Assembly: GCF_024606225.1 (NCBI RefSeq)
Contig: NZ_JAGRPU010000023.1
Span: 32,964-96,963, forward strand
Direction of reading: 5' to 3'
Length of the DNA stretch: 64,000 nt
Origin: Endozoicomonas sp. ISHI1
Lineage (GTDB): Bacteria > Pseudomonadota > Gammaproteobacteria > Pseudomonadales > Endozoicomonadaceae
Shown here in pieces: positions 25,824-35,500 of the stretch (position 1 is its first letter; the number at the start of each line of letters is the position of its first letter). Position numbers and translations under genes: made by a program. A model generated the notes under the pieces. The model saw only the letters and a list, made by a program, of their open reading frames with translations, had not been told where the DNA came from and did not search any database.

Positions 25824-26924
25824 ATGACCGAAAAGGTCCTGTTTGACAGGCTTGATACAGCTTCCGGGCATCAGGTCGGTGTTATTACACTCAATGCTGA
25901 ACGCAGTCTTAACGCTCTTGACAAGGGCATGTTAGACAGTCTTTACGAACGATTAAATGAATGGCAGGAAGACAGCAAGATCGTCTGTATTTTTCTTCAG
26001 GCTGCTGGGGAAAAAGCCTTTTGTGCCGGAGGGGATGTCCGTTCTCTAAGCCAAAGTGTCATTGATGGGGATACCAGTGCCCCGGCTCAGTTTTTTGAAA
26101 AAGAATATCGTCTTGACTACCTGATTCATACCTACCGCAAACCGGTGATCTGCTGGGGTAACGGGGTGATTATGGGGGGGGGCTTTGGCCTGATGGCGGG
26201 AGCAGACTTCCGGGTCGTGACCGACACTTCTGTCATGGCCATGCCAGAAATTACTATAGGGCTTTATCCGGACGTCGGTGGTTCATGGATTCTGAATCGC
26301 TTGCCCGCCAAAATAGGTCTGTTTATGGCCTTGACCGGATGTCGTTTAAACCCTGCAGACGCCATGTATCTGGGACTGGCTAACCGATTTATTGATCATG
26401 CCTTTAGAAAAAAAGTTCTGGAATCACTTCAGGCAGCTGACTGGTCTGAAGATCATTATCAGGTGGCCTCTGACGTCGTTCAGTATTATGCGGATAACAG
26501 TGCTGGCTGGTTGCCTTATTCTAAAATCAGGGAACATCGCGATCTGATTGCCCGTATGATGGGCAAGTCAAACCTTTCGGCAATCATTGCCGATTTGAAA
26601 GCGCTGGAAACGGAAGACAGCTGGCTTGAGCAGGCACGAAATATAGCTCTGACCGGCTCGGCTCTATCAGCTGTGATTGCCTATGAGCAACTGAAGAGGA
26701 GTCGCTATGACTCTTTGAAAGAAGTCTTTCAGAGTGAGCTGGTACTCTCTATCAACTGTGTGCTGAAAGGTGATTTGCAGGAAGGCGTCAGGGCACTGCT
26801 GGTGGACAAGGATAATCAGCCGCAATGGACTTATTCGGTGATTGAAGAGGTGACTCAGGAAAAAGTAGCAGATATGTTTGCCCCCCCCTGGGGAGAGTCA
26901 GCCAACCCACTGTCTAATCTCTGA
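25824..26924 (+). CDS. Enoyl-CoA hydratase/isomerase family protein, 3-hydroxyisobutyryl-CoA hydrolase-like
   Basis: From ATG 25824, preceded by AGGAGA, the product has 366 residues. It has the crotonase fold with the HIBYL-CoA hydrolase pattern: KAFCAGGDVRSL (oxyanion hole), VIMGGGFGLMAGADFRV and AMPEITIGLYPDVGGSW, where the PE and the D after YP are typical of HIBCH. A C-terminal region of about 120 residues extends the fold as in that subgroup. The enzyme removes CoA from 3-hydroxyisobutyryl-CoA in valine breakdown. No other valine-pathway genes are nearby. Longer starts at 25785 and 25806 are possible but lack ribosome sites. Confidence 0.85.
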   Translation: MTEKVLFDRLDTASGHQVGVITLNAERSLNALDKGMLDSLYERLNEWQEDSKIVCIFLQAAGEKAFCAGGDVRSLSQSVIDGDTSAPAQFFEKEYRLDYLIHTYRKPVICWGNGVIMGGGFGLMAGADFRVVTDTSVMAMPEITIGLYPDVGGSWILNRLPAKIGLFMALTGCRLNPADAMYLGLANRFIDHAFRKKVLESLQAADWSEDHYQVASDVVQYYADNSAGWLPYSKIREHRDLIARMMGKSNLSAIIADLKALETEDSWLEQARNIALTGSALSAVIAYEQLKRSRYDSLKEVFQSELVLSINCVLKGDLQEGVRALLVDKDNQPQWTYSVIEEVTQEKVADMFAPPWGESANPLSNL

Positions 26925-27062
26925 TGTGAGCCGATAGCTGGCTCAAAGCGAGTTGAGCCATAAGCTGAAGCTCGCTCCTTCAGGGTGAGTCGTTCGCATA
27001 AAATGTGATCCGGATACTCACCCGGATGCGTAGGAGGTAAAACTCATCAAGTTGAGGCTTTT

Positions 27063-27794
27063 ATGAAAATATTGGTTGCTGGTGGCAGCGGCGGAATCGG
27101 CCGGTCTTTCGTCGAAGAGATCGTACGTGTAATGCCACAAGCGGAAGTGCATGCTACTTTTTTCAGAGGCTCTCCAGGTTTCGAAAACGCCCCGGAAGAT
27201 AAACACCTCGAAAACTCCGTTTTATGGCGCAAGGCAGATCTTACCGATGCGGAATCTGTAGAACAACTTGCCAATAGCGTTGGGCCAATTGACTGGATTA
27301 TTAATGCCGTGGGGATGTTGCATACATCGACTCAGATGCCTGAAAAATCGATTACTCAGGTAGATGCAGATTTTTTTCACAAGACAATGGCGGTCAATGT
27401 TCTATCCACTCTCTTTTTAGCGCGTTATTTCCTGAATAATTTTAAGGGCAGTGATTGCCCCCGATTTGTTGCACTGTCTGCAAGAGTGGGCAGTATTGAA
27501 GATAACCAGTTGGGTGGCTGGTACAGTTACAGGGCATCGAAAGCGGCTCTTAATATGGTGTTGAAAACATTCAGTCATGAGTGGCGAAGGAAAAAGCCTG
27601 ATGGTTGTGTTGTGGCCATGCATCCGGGCACGGTTGATACTCAGCTTACCGAGCCATTTAAAAAAAATGTTCCACCTGAAAAACTCTTCTCTTCAAATCA
27701 CTCAGTCCATCAGATGTTGGAAGTTATTCGTCGTCTAAGTTCTGGGCAGAGTGGTCAGTTCCTGGCTTACGATGGCTCTTCGATTCCATGGTAG
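27063..27794 (+). CDS. Short-chain dehydrogenase/reductase (CsgA/C-factor-like)
   Basis: This 243-residue Rossmann protein has the nucleotide loop VAGGSGGIGRS (residues about 5-15), INAVGML corresponding to NAG, and the catalytic SYRASKAALNM (YxxxK). The later MHPGTVDTQLTEPF is typical of the C-factor-like group of SDRs. Substrate unknown. It stands alone; 27925-27961 downstream contains a nested inverted repeat (TCAAAGCC...GGCTTTGA) that may be a weak terminator. Confidence 0.87.
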   Translation: MKILVAGGSGGIGRSFVEEIVRVMPQAEVHATFFRGSPGFENAPEDKHLENSVLWRKADLTDAESVEQLANSVGPIDWIINAVGMLHTSTQMPEKSITQVDADFFHKTMAVNVLSTLFLARYFLNNFKGSDCPRFVALSARVGSIEDNQLGGWYSYRASKAALNMVLKTFSHEWRRKKPDGCVVAMHPGTVDTQLTEPFKKNVPPEKLFSSNHSVHQMLEVIRRLSSGQSGQFLAYDGSSIPW

Positions 27795-27972
27795 TTGTTC
27801 GAAAATTTGATACTTTGTGATCATACCCTGAGCAATAATCCGGCCCCTCCCGGAAAGCCCGGGGCATAAATGACAAAGCTACTTCACAATTGACATTGAA
27901 AGATGGGCATGGAAATTTTCAAAGCCCGCTATGGAAAATTTCTGCCAAAGCAGGCTTTGAAGGTTGATAGCG

Positions 27973-28650
27973 TCAGGTGAGCATAGACAAGACAACTTCT
28001 GCAACAGCTTCTGAAGAGGCAGGATTTTGTCCGGTTACCAACAAACCATCGGTGATACAGTAGGGTGACCAGTCATCTCCCTGACTGTATTCAGCCCCTT
28101 TATTTTTGAGTTCATCTTCCAGAAGAAAGGGCACGACATCGGTTAACCCGACAGCGGCTTCTTCGCTGTTGCTGAAACCAGTGACTCGCTTGCCACTGAC
28201 CAGCGGTGTATTGTCTCCTTTCACAGCATTCAGCAAGACGGCTGGTGCATGGCATACGGCAGAGACTGGTTTCCCTTGTTTGGCAAATGTCTCTATCAGG
28301 GCGACGGAGTGCTTGTCATGGGCCAGATCCCATAAAGGACCATGTCCACCCGGATAAAAGACGGCATCATAGTCGTCTGCAGAGACTTCAGACAACTTGA
28401 CGGTATTCGACAGTTTATCTTGCAGGGCACTGTCAGAATCAAACCTCTTGGTGGCAACCGTCTGAAAGTCTGGCAGGGCACTTTTGGGATCAACAGGCGG
28501 TTGTCCTCCCGCAGGGGAAGCCAGAGTTATCTCAGCATTGTGATCCGCAAACACGTAGTAGGGCGCTGCGAACTCCTCGATCCAGAAACCGGTTTTCTCT
28601 CCCGTGTCTCCCAGCTTGTCATGGGAGGTCAGGACGAATAGCACCTTCAT
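27973..28650 (-). CDS. DJ-1/PfpI family protein (class I glutamine amidotransferase-like)
   Basis: The 225-residue product shows the DJ-1 superfamily elbow VSAVCHAPAVLL with nucleophile Cys133 and the partner Glu in GEKTGFWIEE (about residues 17-26), plus FYPGGHGPLWDLA. This subgroup (like Hsp31/YhbO-type proteins) includes glyoxalase III and protein deglycases acting on methylglyoxal adducts. It is the last gene of a three-gene leftward set with YqhD-like and CurA-like reductases, which supports a role in handling reactive aldehydes. It starts 18 bp after the previous gene. Confidence 0.9.
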   Translation of the reverse strand: MKVLFVLTSHDKLGDTGEKTGFWIEEFAAPYYVFADHNAEITLASPAGGQPPVDPKSALPDFQTVATKRFDSDSALQDKLSNTVKLSEVSADDYDAVFYPGGHGPLWDLAHDKHSVALIETFAKQGKPVSAVCHAPAVLLNAVKGDNTPLVSGKRVTGFSNSEEAAVGLTDVVPFLLEDELKNKGAEYSQGDDWSPYCITDGLLVTGQNPASSEAVAEVVLSMLT

Positions 28651-28668
28651 AAGTTCATCTCCATATGG

Positions 28669-29826
28669 TCAGGCGGCATGCCTGAGAATTTGGCTGGCTA
28701 CTTCAGGAGTAATGTTCTGTTTTTCTCCCAACGCAGTCATTTTATGCCGTTTCAGCTGATCAACAAGGTCGGCGATGGCGCTTTCTTCGATGCCATAATC
28801 GGACAAACGAGTTCCAATGCCCATCTGTTCAAAGAAATCACGGGTTTTGTCGATGGCTGCATCCATCCTCTCCTGGTCGCTGCCCTCCTTAATGCCCCAG
28901 ATCCTGTCGGCATACTGAAGCAGCTTGGACGCTTTCTCTTCTCTCATGACATGCATGACAGAGGGAAGCACGATCGCCAGTGTCCGGGCGTGATCCACTC
29001 CAAACAGGGCGGTGATCTCATGGCCAATCATATGAGTAGACCAGTCATGGGGCACACCCATGCCAATCAGACCATTCAGGGCCTGGTTTGCAGTCCACAT
29101 GATCGTGGCTCTTGATTCATAATCCTGCGGTTGTTTGAGAACCACCGGGCCCTGCTCAATCAGGGTTGACAGTAAACCTTCGGCATAGCGATCCTGAACA
29201 GGTGCATTCTCACGGGTGGTGAGATACTGCTCCATTACATGAACAAAGGCGTCTACTACACCGTTAGCGGTCTGGCTTTGGGGAAGGCTATAAGTGGTTT
29301 CCGGATCCAGCACCGCAAATTGTGGATAGACTTCGGGACTGCTAAAGGCCAGCTTGTCATTCGTGGCTCTGCGGGTAATGACAGACCCGGAGTTGCTTTC
29401 CGAGCCTGTGGCTGGAAGGGTAAGAACATTGCCTGCAGGAATGGCCTGGTGGATCCTGGCTTTGTCACTGAGAATGGTCCACGGGTCGCCTTCAAATGGA
29501 ATAGCGGCGGCAATAAATTTTGTGCCGTCAATCACTGAGCCACCGCCTACCGCCAGCAAGAAATCAATGTTTTCCTGTTTTGCCAGAGCGACTGCTTCCA
29601 TCAGTGTTTCAAAAGAAGGGTTTGGTTCAATGCCACCAAACTCGGTAATGGATGGGTGGTCTTTCAGGGCTTCCCTGACTTGATCAAGAGTGCCGTTCTT
29701 TTTAATGCTACCACCACCATAGGTGATCAGGATTCTGGCATTGCGCGGGATTTCATCAGTAATACGGGCGATCATGCCTTTGCCAAAATGAATGCGCGTT
29801 GGGTTGTGAAACGAAAAGTTTTTCAT
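28669..29826 (-). CDS. yqhD: NADPH-dependent iron/zinc-containing aldehyde reductase (YqhD-like)
   Basis: The 385-residue product matches YqhD: MKNFSFHNPTRIHFGKG, ITYGGGSIKKNG, VGGGSVIDGTKF, LPATGSESNSGSVIT and metal ligands in GVVDAFVHVMEQYL and GVPHDWSTHMIGHEITALFGVDHA. YqhD reduces a broad range of short aldehydes produced by lipid peroxidation. The gene is 18 bp from each operon neighbour. In E. coli yqhD is activated by an AraC-type regulator; here a LysR gene is divergent to the operon. Confidence 0.95.
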   Translation of the reverse strand: MKNFSFHNPTRIHFGKGMIARITDEIPRNARILITYGGGSIKKNGTLDQVREALKDHPSITEFGGIEPNPSFETLMEAVALAKQENIDFLLAVGGGSVIDGTKFIAAAIPFEGDPWTILSDKARIHQAIPAGNVLTLPATGSESNSGSVITRRATNDKLAFSSPEVYPQFAVLDPETTYSLPQSQTANGVVDAFVHVMEQYLTTRENAPVQDRYAEGLLSTLIEQGPVVLKQPQDYESRATIMWTANQALNGLIGMGVPHDWSTHMIGHEITALFGVDHARTLAIVLPSVMHVMREEKASKLLQYADRIWGIKEGSDQERMDAAIDKTRDFFEQMGIGTRLSDYGIEESAIADLVDQLKRHKMTALGEKQNITPEVASQILRHAA

Positions 29827-29844
29827 AAATGATCCTGATTCTAA

Positions 29845-30855
29845 TTAACTGAGTTTAACGAGCATTTTGCCGGTATTAATGCCAGAGAAGAGGCCCAGGA
29901 AAGCCTCGGGGGCCTGCTCGATACCTTCAAAAACCGTCTCTTTCCAGGAGATCTTGCTTTCCTGTATCCAATGGCTCATTTGTTGAACAAATTCGGGGTA
30001 GTGGTCCCAGTGCTCAAACACAATAAAACCCTGCATTTTTAATTTTTTCACAATCATCTGTGACAGGTTAGCCGGTCCGGGAACAGGAGAGGTTGAGTTA
30101 TACTGATCAATCATGCCACACACAGCTATGCGACCATGATCGTTCATGAGGTCGAGAGCGGCTTCAAGGTGCGGGCCGCCAACATTTTCAAAATAGACAT
30201 CAATACCTTCAGGGCAGGCTTCGGCAATGGCATTGGCTAAATTGGGGGCGGCCTTGTAATTGACGACAGCATCTATTTTCAATTCTTCCTTCAGGTAGCG
30301 TGCTTTTTCATCGGAGCCAACACTGCCGGCAACATAGCAACCTTTAAGCTTTGCAATCTGGCAGACTGTGGACCCCACAGCGCCGGATGCAGCAGAAACA
30401 AAAACACGATCACCTTCCTTCAGTTCAGCAATTTGTGTTAACCCCGTCCAGGCTGTCATACCTGGCATACCCAGAATTCCGAGGAAGGCCTGATCGTCAA
30501 CCTGTGTCTTGGGTAATAGCTGAAGGTCTTGACCCTCAGAAATGAAGTACTCTCGCCAGCCATTCATGCTGGACACTTTACTGCCTTTGGGCAGGGATGG
30601 GTTTCTTGACTCTACGACTTCTCCGATGGCTGCGCCTTCAAGAGGGGCATCCAAAGCAAAAGGAGGTATGTAGCTTTTACGATCGATCATGCGTCCACGC
30701 ATGTAGGGATCCACTGACATCCAAAGATTTTTAACCAGAATTTCACCTTCTTTCAGCTCTGCAACTGGCTGAGAGACCAGCTTGAAGCAGCTGCTGTCAG
30801 GCAAACCCTCGGGGCGTCTGACAAGGTGAATCTCGTGACTTTTCTCTATAAACAT
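29845..30855 (-). CDS. Medium-chain NADPH-dependent oxidoreductase (CurA/leukotriene B4 dehydrogenase-like)
   Basis: From the ATG at 30855 the product has 336 residues; the longer frame to 30906 adds a non-homologous hydrophobic lead. Motifs are WMSVDPYMRGRM, GMPGMTAWTGL, VSAASGAVGSTVCQIAKLKG (NADPH binding) and YFENVGGPHLEAAL, as in zinc-free MDR alkenal reductases such as CurA. These reduce double bonds of alpha,beta-unsaturated carbonyls. It is first in the operon with yqhD and the DJ-1 gene, directly divergent from the LysR gene. Confidence 0.9.
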   Translation of the reverse strand: MFIEKSHEIHLVRRPEGLPDSSCFKLVSQPVAELKEGEILVKNLWMSVDPYMRGRMIDRKSYIPPFALDAPLEGAAIGEVVESRNPSLPKGSKVSSMNGWREYFISEGQDLQLLPKTQVDDQAFLGILGMPGMTAWTGLTQIAELKEGDRVFVSAASGAVGSTVCQIAKLKGCYVAGSVGSDEKARYLKEELKIDAVVNYKAAPNLANAIAEACPEGIDVYFENVGGPHLEAALDLMNDHGRIAVCGMIDQYNSTSPVPGPANLSQMIVKKLKMQGFIVFEHWDHYPEFVQQMSHWIQESKISWKETVFEGIEQAPEAFLGLFSGINTGKMLVKLS

Positions 30856-30870
30856 GAACCGAAATCCTGA

Positions 30871-30930
30871 AACGATAGTTAAGAGGTAATTTATCGTTGT
30901 AATCAATATGACTCCAATGCATCATCGTTA
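30871..30930. promoter_or_regulatory. Likely LysR operator sites in the divergent promoter region
   Basis: AACGATA (30871-30877) and TATCGTT (30892-30898) are perfect inverted 7-mers 14 bp apart. A third ATCGTTA (30924-30930) lies further on. All are in the 96-bp gap between the aldehyde operon and the LysR gene, the usual place for LysR binding. Confidence 0.55.
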
Positions 30931-30951
30931 TAGTAGTCATGATTGTGAGTA

Positions 30952-31896
30952 ATGATTTTGCCTGTTGATAATCTGTCGTCTTCTGACTTAAATCTGCTGC
31001 CGGTCTTGCAAGTTCTCTTGGAGGAGCGCAGTGTGACCCGTGCTGCCGGTCGATTAAATCTGACTCAGCCTGCCATCAGCCGCAGTCTGGCCAGACTCCG
31101 GGTACTTTTTGATGATCCTCTATTCACTCGAACTCCCCAGGGGCTGGCGCCCACTCCACGGGCTGAGGATATCGCTCTGGGTTTGCAGAAATCATTGCAA
31201 GATATCAGCCAGTTAATTGAACCTCCCCGTTTCATAGCAGCAGAGTCTGAACATAGCTTTCGATTGGCGTCTTCAGATTACGGGGCCCATGTGTTATTGC
31301 CTGAAGTCATAAAGAGGTTGAGTCGGGAGGCTCCGGGAATTTCGCTGGAAATTGTGCCCTGGCGCTCGCATTTGCTCCATGAACTGGATCAGCAGAATGT
31401 CGATCTGGCAACCTGCTCTATCACCGACGCACCCGCAATGATTCATGGGCGAGGAATAGGTCAGGACAAGTTTGTCTGTGTTGTCAGAGATTCTCACCCT
31501 CTGGTGGAGCAGGGTATGGATATTGAGCGCTATGCCAGTCATTCCCATGCATTGATCACCATGGGAGGAGAGCGAAAGGGAGCTGTCGACTATTTGTTGG
31601 AAGAGCGGGGATTGTCCCGGCGAATTGCCCTGAGGGTACCGCATTTTATTGCGGCACTGGCTCTGGTTGCCAATACCGATTATATATTGACAGCGCCTTA
31701 TGGTTTGGTGGGAAGCTGCGCTCATCACTATGGGCTGGCAATACTGCCTTTTCCCATGGAGCAAAAGCCTTTTACCTACTCAATCATATGGCATGAGAGG
31801 TATATGAAAGAGCCTGCTCATATCTGGTTCAGGCAGCTGGTCTATGAAGAGCTGACCCAAAAGATCAATCGGCTTCATCTCGAGTGCAAGGTTTGA
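30952..31896 (+). CDS. LysR-family transcriptional regulator
   Basis: The 314-residue product has an N-terminal winged helix (LNLLPVLQVLLEERSVTRAA followed by LNLTQPAISRSLARLR, about residues 13-50) and a substrate-binding domain from about residue 95 (FRLASSDYG onward). It probably senses an aldehyde or related effector and controls the divergent CurA-yqhD-DJ-1 operon, judged from the shared promoter region with inverted repeats. Confidence 0.93.
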   Translation: MILPVDNLSSSDLNLLPVLQVLLEERSVTRAAGRLNLTQPAISRSLARLRVLFDDPLFTRTPQGLAPTPRAEDIALGLQKSLQDISQLIEPPRFIAAESEHSFRLASSDYGAHVLLPEVIKRLSREAPGISLEIVPWRSHLLHELDQQNVDLATCSITDAPAMIHGRGIGQDKFVCVVRDSHPLVEQGMDIERYASHSHALITMGGERKGAVDYLLEERGLSRRIALRVPHFIAALALVANTDYILTAPYGLVGSCAHHYGLAILPFPMEQKPFTYSIIWHERYMKEPAHIWFRQLVYEELTQKINRLHLECKV

Positions 31897-31999
31897 ACAC
31901 ATTGTGATTGATTAAGCGCATGTGAGCATAAAAATTTCGTTTCTTTGTTAATTTTCTGTCACTATGTGAAGTGCTTGGAACAAACAGGGAGTGTTTGAA

Positions 32000-32314
32000 A
32001 TGAAAGCTAACGGATTGGCACTTTTGCTGATTTTATTTCCTTTGCCTCTGATGGCTGAACAGGTGGCAGATAATCAACGCTGCTCATCAGGTCTGGCCAT
32101 CTATATCGCAGGAGAGTATGCCAAAGCATTTGAGGTGCTCAAAGCTGAGGCTGACAAGGGGCTGGACTGTGCACAGCACTGGGTGGCCAGAATGTACCAG
32201 ATGGGTCATGGAATCCCCATGAACAGAGAGCTTTCTAAAGCCTATTATGAACTGGCTGCCCGTCAGGGGTTTGAGCAGTCCATCATGCAGCTTGAGTTGT
32301 TGAAGAACGATTGA
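32000..32314 (+). CDS. Small exported Sel1/TPR-like repeat protein
   Basis: From ATG 32000 (GGGAG eight bases before) the product has 104 residues. The signal peptide (LALLLILFPLPLMA) is followed by about two Sel1-type units: AIYIAGEYAKAFEVLKAEADKGLDCAQHW and MYQMGHGIPMNRELSKAYYELAARQG. Sel1 proteins mediate protein contacts, sometimes with host or envelope factors. Partner unknown. A strong terminator follows, so it is a single-gene unit. Confidence 0.8.
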   Translation: MKANGLALLLILFPLPLMAEQVADNQRCSSGLAIYIAGEYAKAFEVLKAEADKGLDCAQHWVARMYQMGHGIPMNRELSKAYYELAARQGFEQSIMQLELLKND

Positions 32315-32324
32315 GATGACCAGA

Positions 32325-32370
32325 ATAAAAAAAGCCCCTGACCACTTTTATGCTGATCAGGGGCTTTTTT
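32325..32370 (+). terminator. Strong intrinsic terminator
   Basis: AAAAAAGCCCCTGA and TCAGGGGCTTTTTT form a long stem with A and T tracts just after the Sel1 gene. Confidence 0.9.
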
Positions 32371-32549
32371 AATGGCCGGGAATGAAGGGTGAGTACGTCC
32401 AACCAAGCGTAAACTTTTGTCTGCTGTCATTTTTAGGAAGGGCTAACGTTTTTGAAAGGCACTAAAATAAACGGGGGATAAATTAAACATCTTCAAATTT
32501 AAGGTCTATTGTTATGCCTCATCAATAAAGCCTGTAGGCAAATCCAATT

Positions 32550-35500
32550 ATGAAAACGGCAAGACTTCTCACTATGACTCATCTGTTTTTCTTATTCATA
32601 GTATCTGTCGTTTTGCCGTTTGATGCCTACAGTGCTGCTTATGCCAATCTATTGAGCTGGACTGGTTGGTTGAGTTCCTCCAAAGCCATTGAAAAAAGGA
32701 CAGCGGTATCGGAAGGGATTAGCAAGCTGTCGTTTATAGGTAGCGGTCCGCCTCTCCTTCTTGCTTATGGTGGCAAGACGGTTGACGAGAACATCAAGAC
32801 AGTTTCTGAACTAGAGGACAATCAGCTTTATATCGTCCTGAATAGCCAGCCGGGCGACCTGTTTAATTTTTGTTTCAGAACTCCTCCCGCATTTTCGTCG
32901 GGAACTTTGCCCTACCCACCGGTCATTACAAAGCCTTTGACGGGCCAGAGTATGCCTCATATGCAAAACGGGGGAGTAAGACTGATCGCATTGGCACCAG
33001 ACAGTGATCGCTGGCAGCATGAGTACCTGGCCAGATGGCGTTTACCGCCAGGTAATCAGTCCTTGGTTCTGTCCATTGAAGACAATGAGAGTGGATGGGT
33101 TTTAGAGCCAGAATGTAGCGGTATTGTTTCAGAAAGCACTGGTTCACCGTCGTCTTTGGATAGCAGTGTTCACGACGGTCATAATTTCGGTGACAAAAAA
33201 AAATCATCTGTCGATATTATTTTCCGTAACACAGAGACTCTAAAAAATGAGCCTGACCATCCTGAAGACAAAAGCCGTTTAAGTGGAGCTTTGGCTATAC
33301 CCGTAGCTTCTGATAGTGCCGATAACCATGAGTCATTCACAAGCTCTGGTGGTGGCGGTTTTGGTGGTGGGAATGATTTTGACGATTTATTCAAGAAAAG
33401 GCCGGGAAACGGGATGGCCCCACTTTACTATTTTGAATGGATGAGTGAACTGGTCAGCAGTATGGTCCTGATGCCTGACAATGACGGCCAGACCGTTAAA
33501 AAACGGATCTGGGATAGCCGGATTGTGCTCAAAATTAAACAGGGTTGGAATGAGCAGACGATCATTATTTCGCAGGCACTGTGGGACAGGATAAGCAGGG
33601 CAAATCTTGAACGGAGTTCAGAACTGTTTCTGGCATTGTCCAGAAGCCCCGATGATCCGGAAGCTGCATTTAATCATTACCTGGACAGTAACCGGGCACA
33701 ACCATTACAAACAGAAGACTACAGTCGTTATGCACAGCAAGGTTTCATTTTAAGTCCTGAACAATTACGCAGTGTGTCCGTTTTTCCGGGCTATTGCCCC
33801 ACTGGGACCGGTTGCTCTGGAGGAACCAGTCAGGTTGAAAAGGAAATGGCCGGCCTTGGTATGCAACCACCCACCTATACCCAATCTCAAAGAGACTATG
33901 GTCGGCACAATCAAGGCAGCCGTGGAGGAAGGAATAGTGGGGGAGACGATGGGTCGGGTGGGTCTCCAAACGCTGGGTTATGCCAAAAGTGTAGGAAACC
34001 TGTACTCGCCTTCAATAAATGCCGTGAATGCCTGAATCGTGAATCTGATCTGGTCGAGCTGGAAGCGACTGAAGAACCGCTTGCTGCGATAAGACGAGAT
34101 AAAGAAATGCCGGTGTCTGAAGCAAAGGATTTTAATACTTCAGCAATCCATGTATTTCGATGGTTCCAAAGTTTGAGATTCAATGAAAAAAAGAGAGGGG
34201 GTTATTTTCGCACTAATGATTTCTGTAATTTGCCAGAGCTTTATAACCTCTTATCTCATGGCCTTGCTTCAGACAAAAATAATCTAAGTAAATTCCATTC
34301 GAAATGGGTTGAATTTACAAAAGGAAATTTAGAACTTTACCACCTTATTTCAGAAGTCGGTGAACTGGCAAAATCCCAGGGGGGCGATGATTATGTTGAG
34401 GTGACGAGAATTATTAAATCGCTTGCTTTATACAGTAATATATATGAGAGCGAGGTTGCATTAAAACTATTCAGAAATGAATTACTGCACTACTTAAAGA
34501 GTAATGATCTCTTGGTGTCAGATGACTGGGATCAGGTTTATTATTCAGGGTTAACCCAACAAAAGAAAGCAAGCCTAATTAATTTTATTTATCAGGTGTT
34601 TAAAATAACTGGTCGTTCTCTACAAGAAGAAATTGTCCCATCGGAATATAAAACAATAGTGATGTTTAATAGATTAGCCAGAGATATTTATGCTGAGTAT
34701 AACTTTGGTCTGCCGGATATTAACGATCAGGGGGAGGGATACACTATTATGTGGGGCTATCCGGACCATATTCAATATTCTTTTATTACCCGATCTAACA
34801 TGAATAGATTACGTGAGGGTCGAAGTCATCAAGCACTTCAAAAACTGGCATTAGATATTTCTGGCGATGAATCATCAGGAGCTGAAAATGTTAGGGCAAT
34901 GTTTACCGCTTTGGTTATTATAAGATCAATGTTTGCGGAACGTTTAAGAAAAGTGTTCCCGGAACACGCTTTTTTACTAAAAGATGTTCCTCGTGTGCAA
35001 CTTGAGTTTTTAAGAACTTTTACCCTTAAAGCCAGAGAACAACTTGTTGAGGTACTAAAACTTACTCGGCCAGAAAAAAAAGACGAATTCGTACGTAATA
35101 TGTTTTTGGTCTTTGGTATGGTTCCTGAAGAACTGTCCCAGGAGTGGAGCCCTCTATTTGTTCCTTCAGAGCAAGCTGCTGCTCACAAGGAAGATGTACA
35201 AAATGTCAGTCTTCACGCTGACGTGAACGGTTCAGGAGGGGGCTGGCAGGTGGTCGGCGATTCAAGAGCACTGAAAAGCAAAAAGAAAAAGCGTTCAGGT
35301 TCCACAGGCAGGTCTGTTGCCGGGTATCCACCCTGCGCTGCCCGCTATCGTGATAACTCTCGTCCGGATACAGTTCAGGGGCAGCAGGCTAAAGTCGACA
35401 TAGGACAGCAGTTCCGACGTCGGCAGTCCTCAACACGGGCCAGTTTGCAGCTGAATGATTCTACCAGAGGTAATGATTTTGGCGGTGTTCAGTTAAATCC

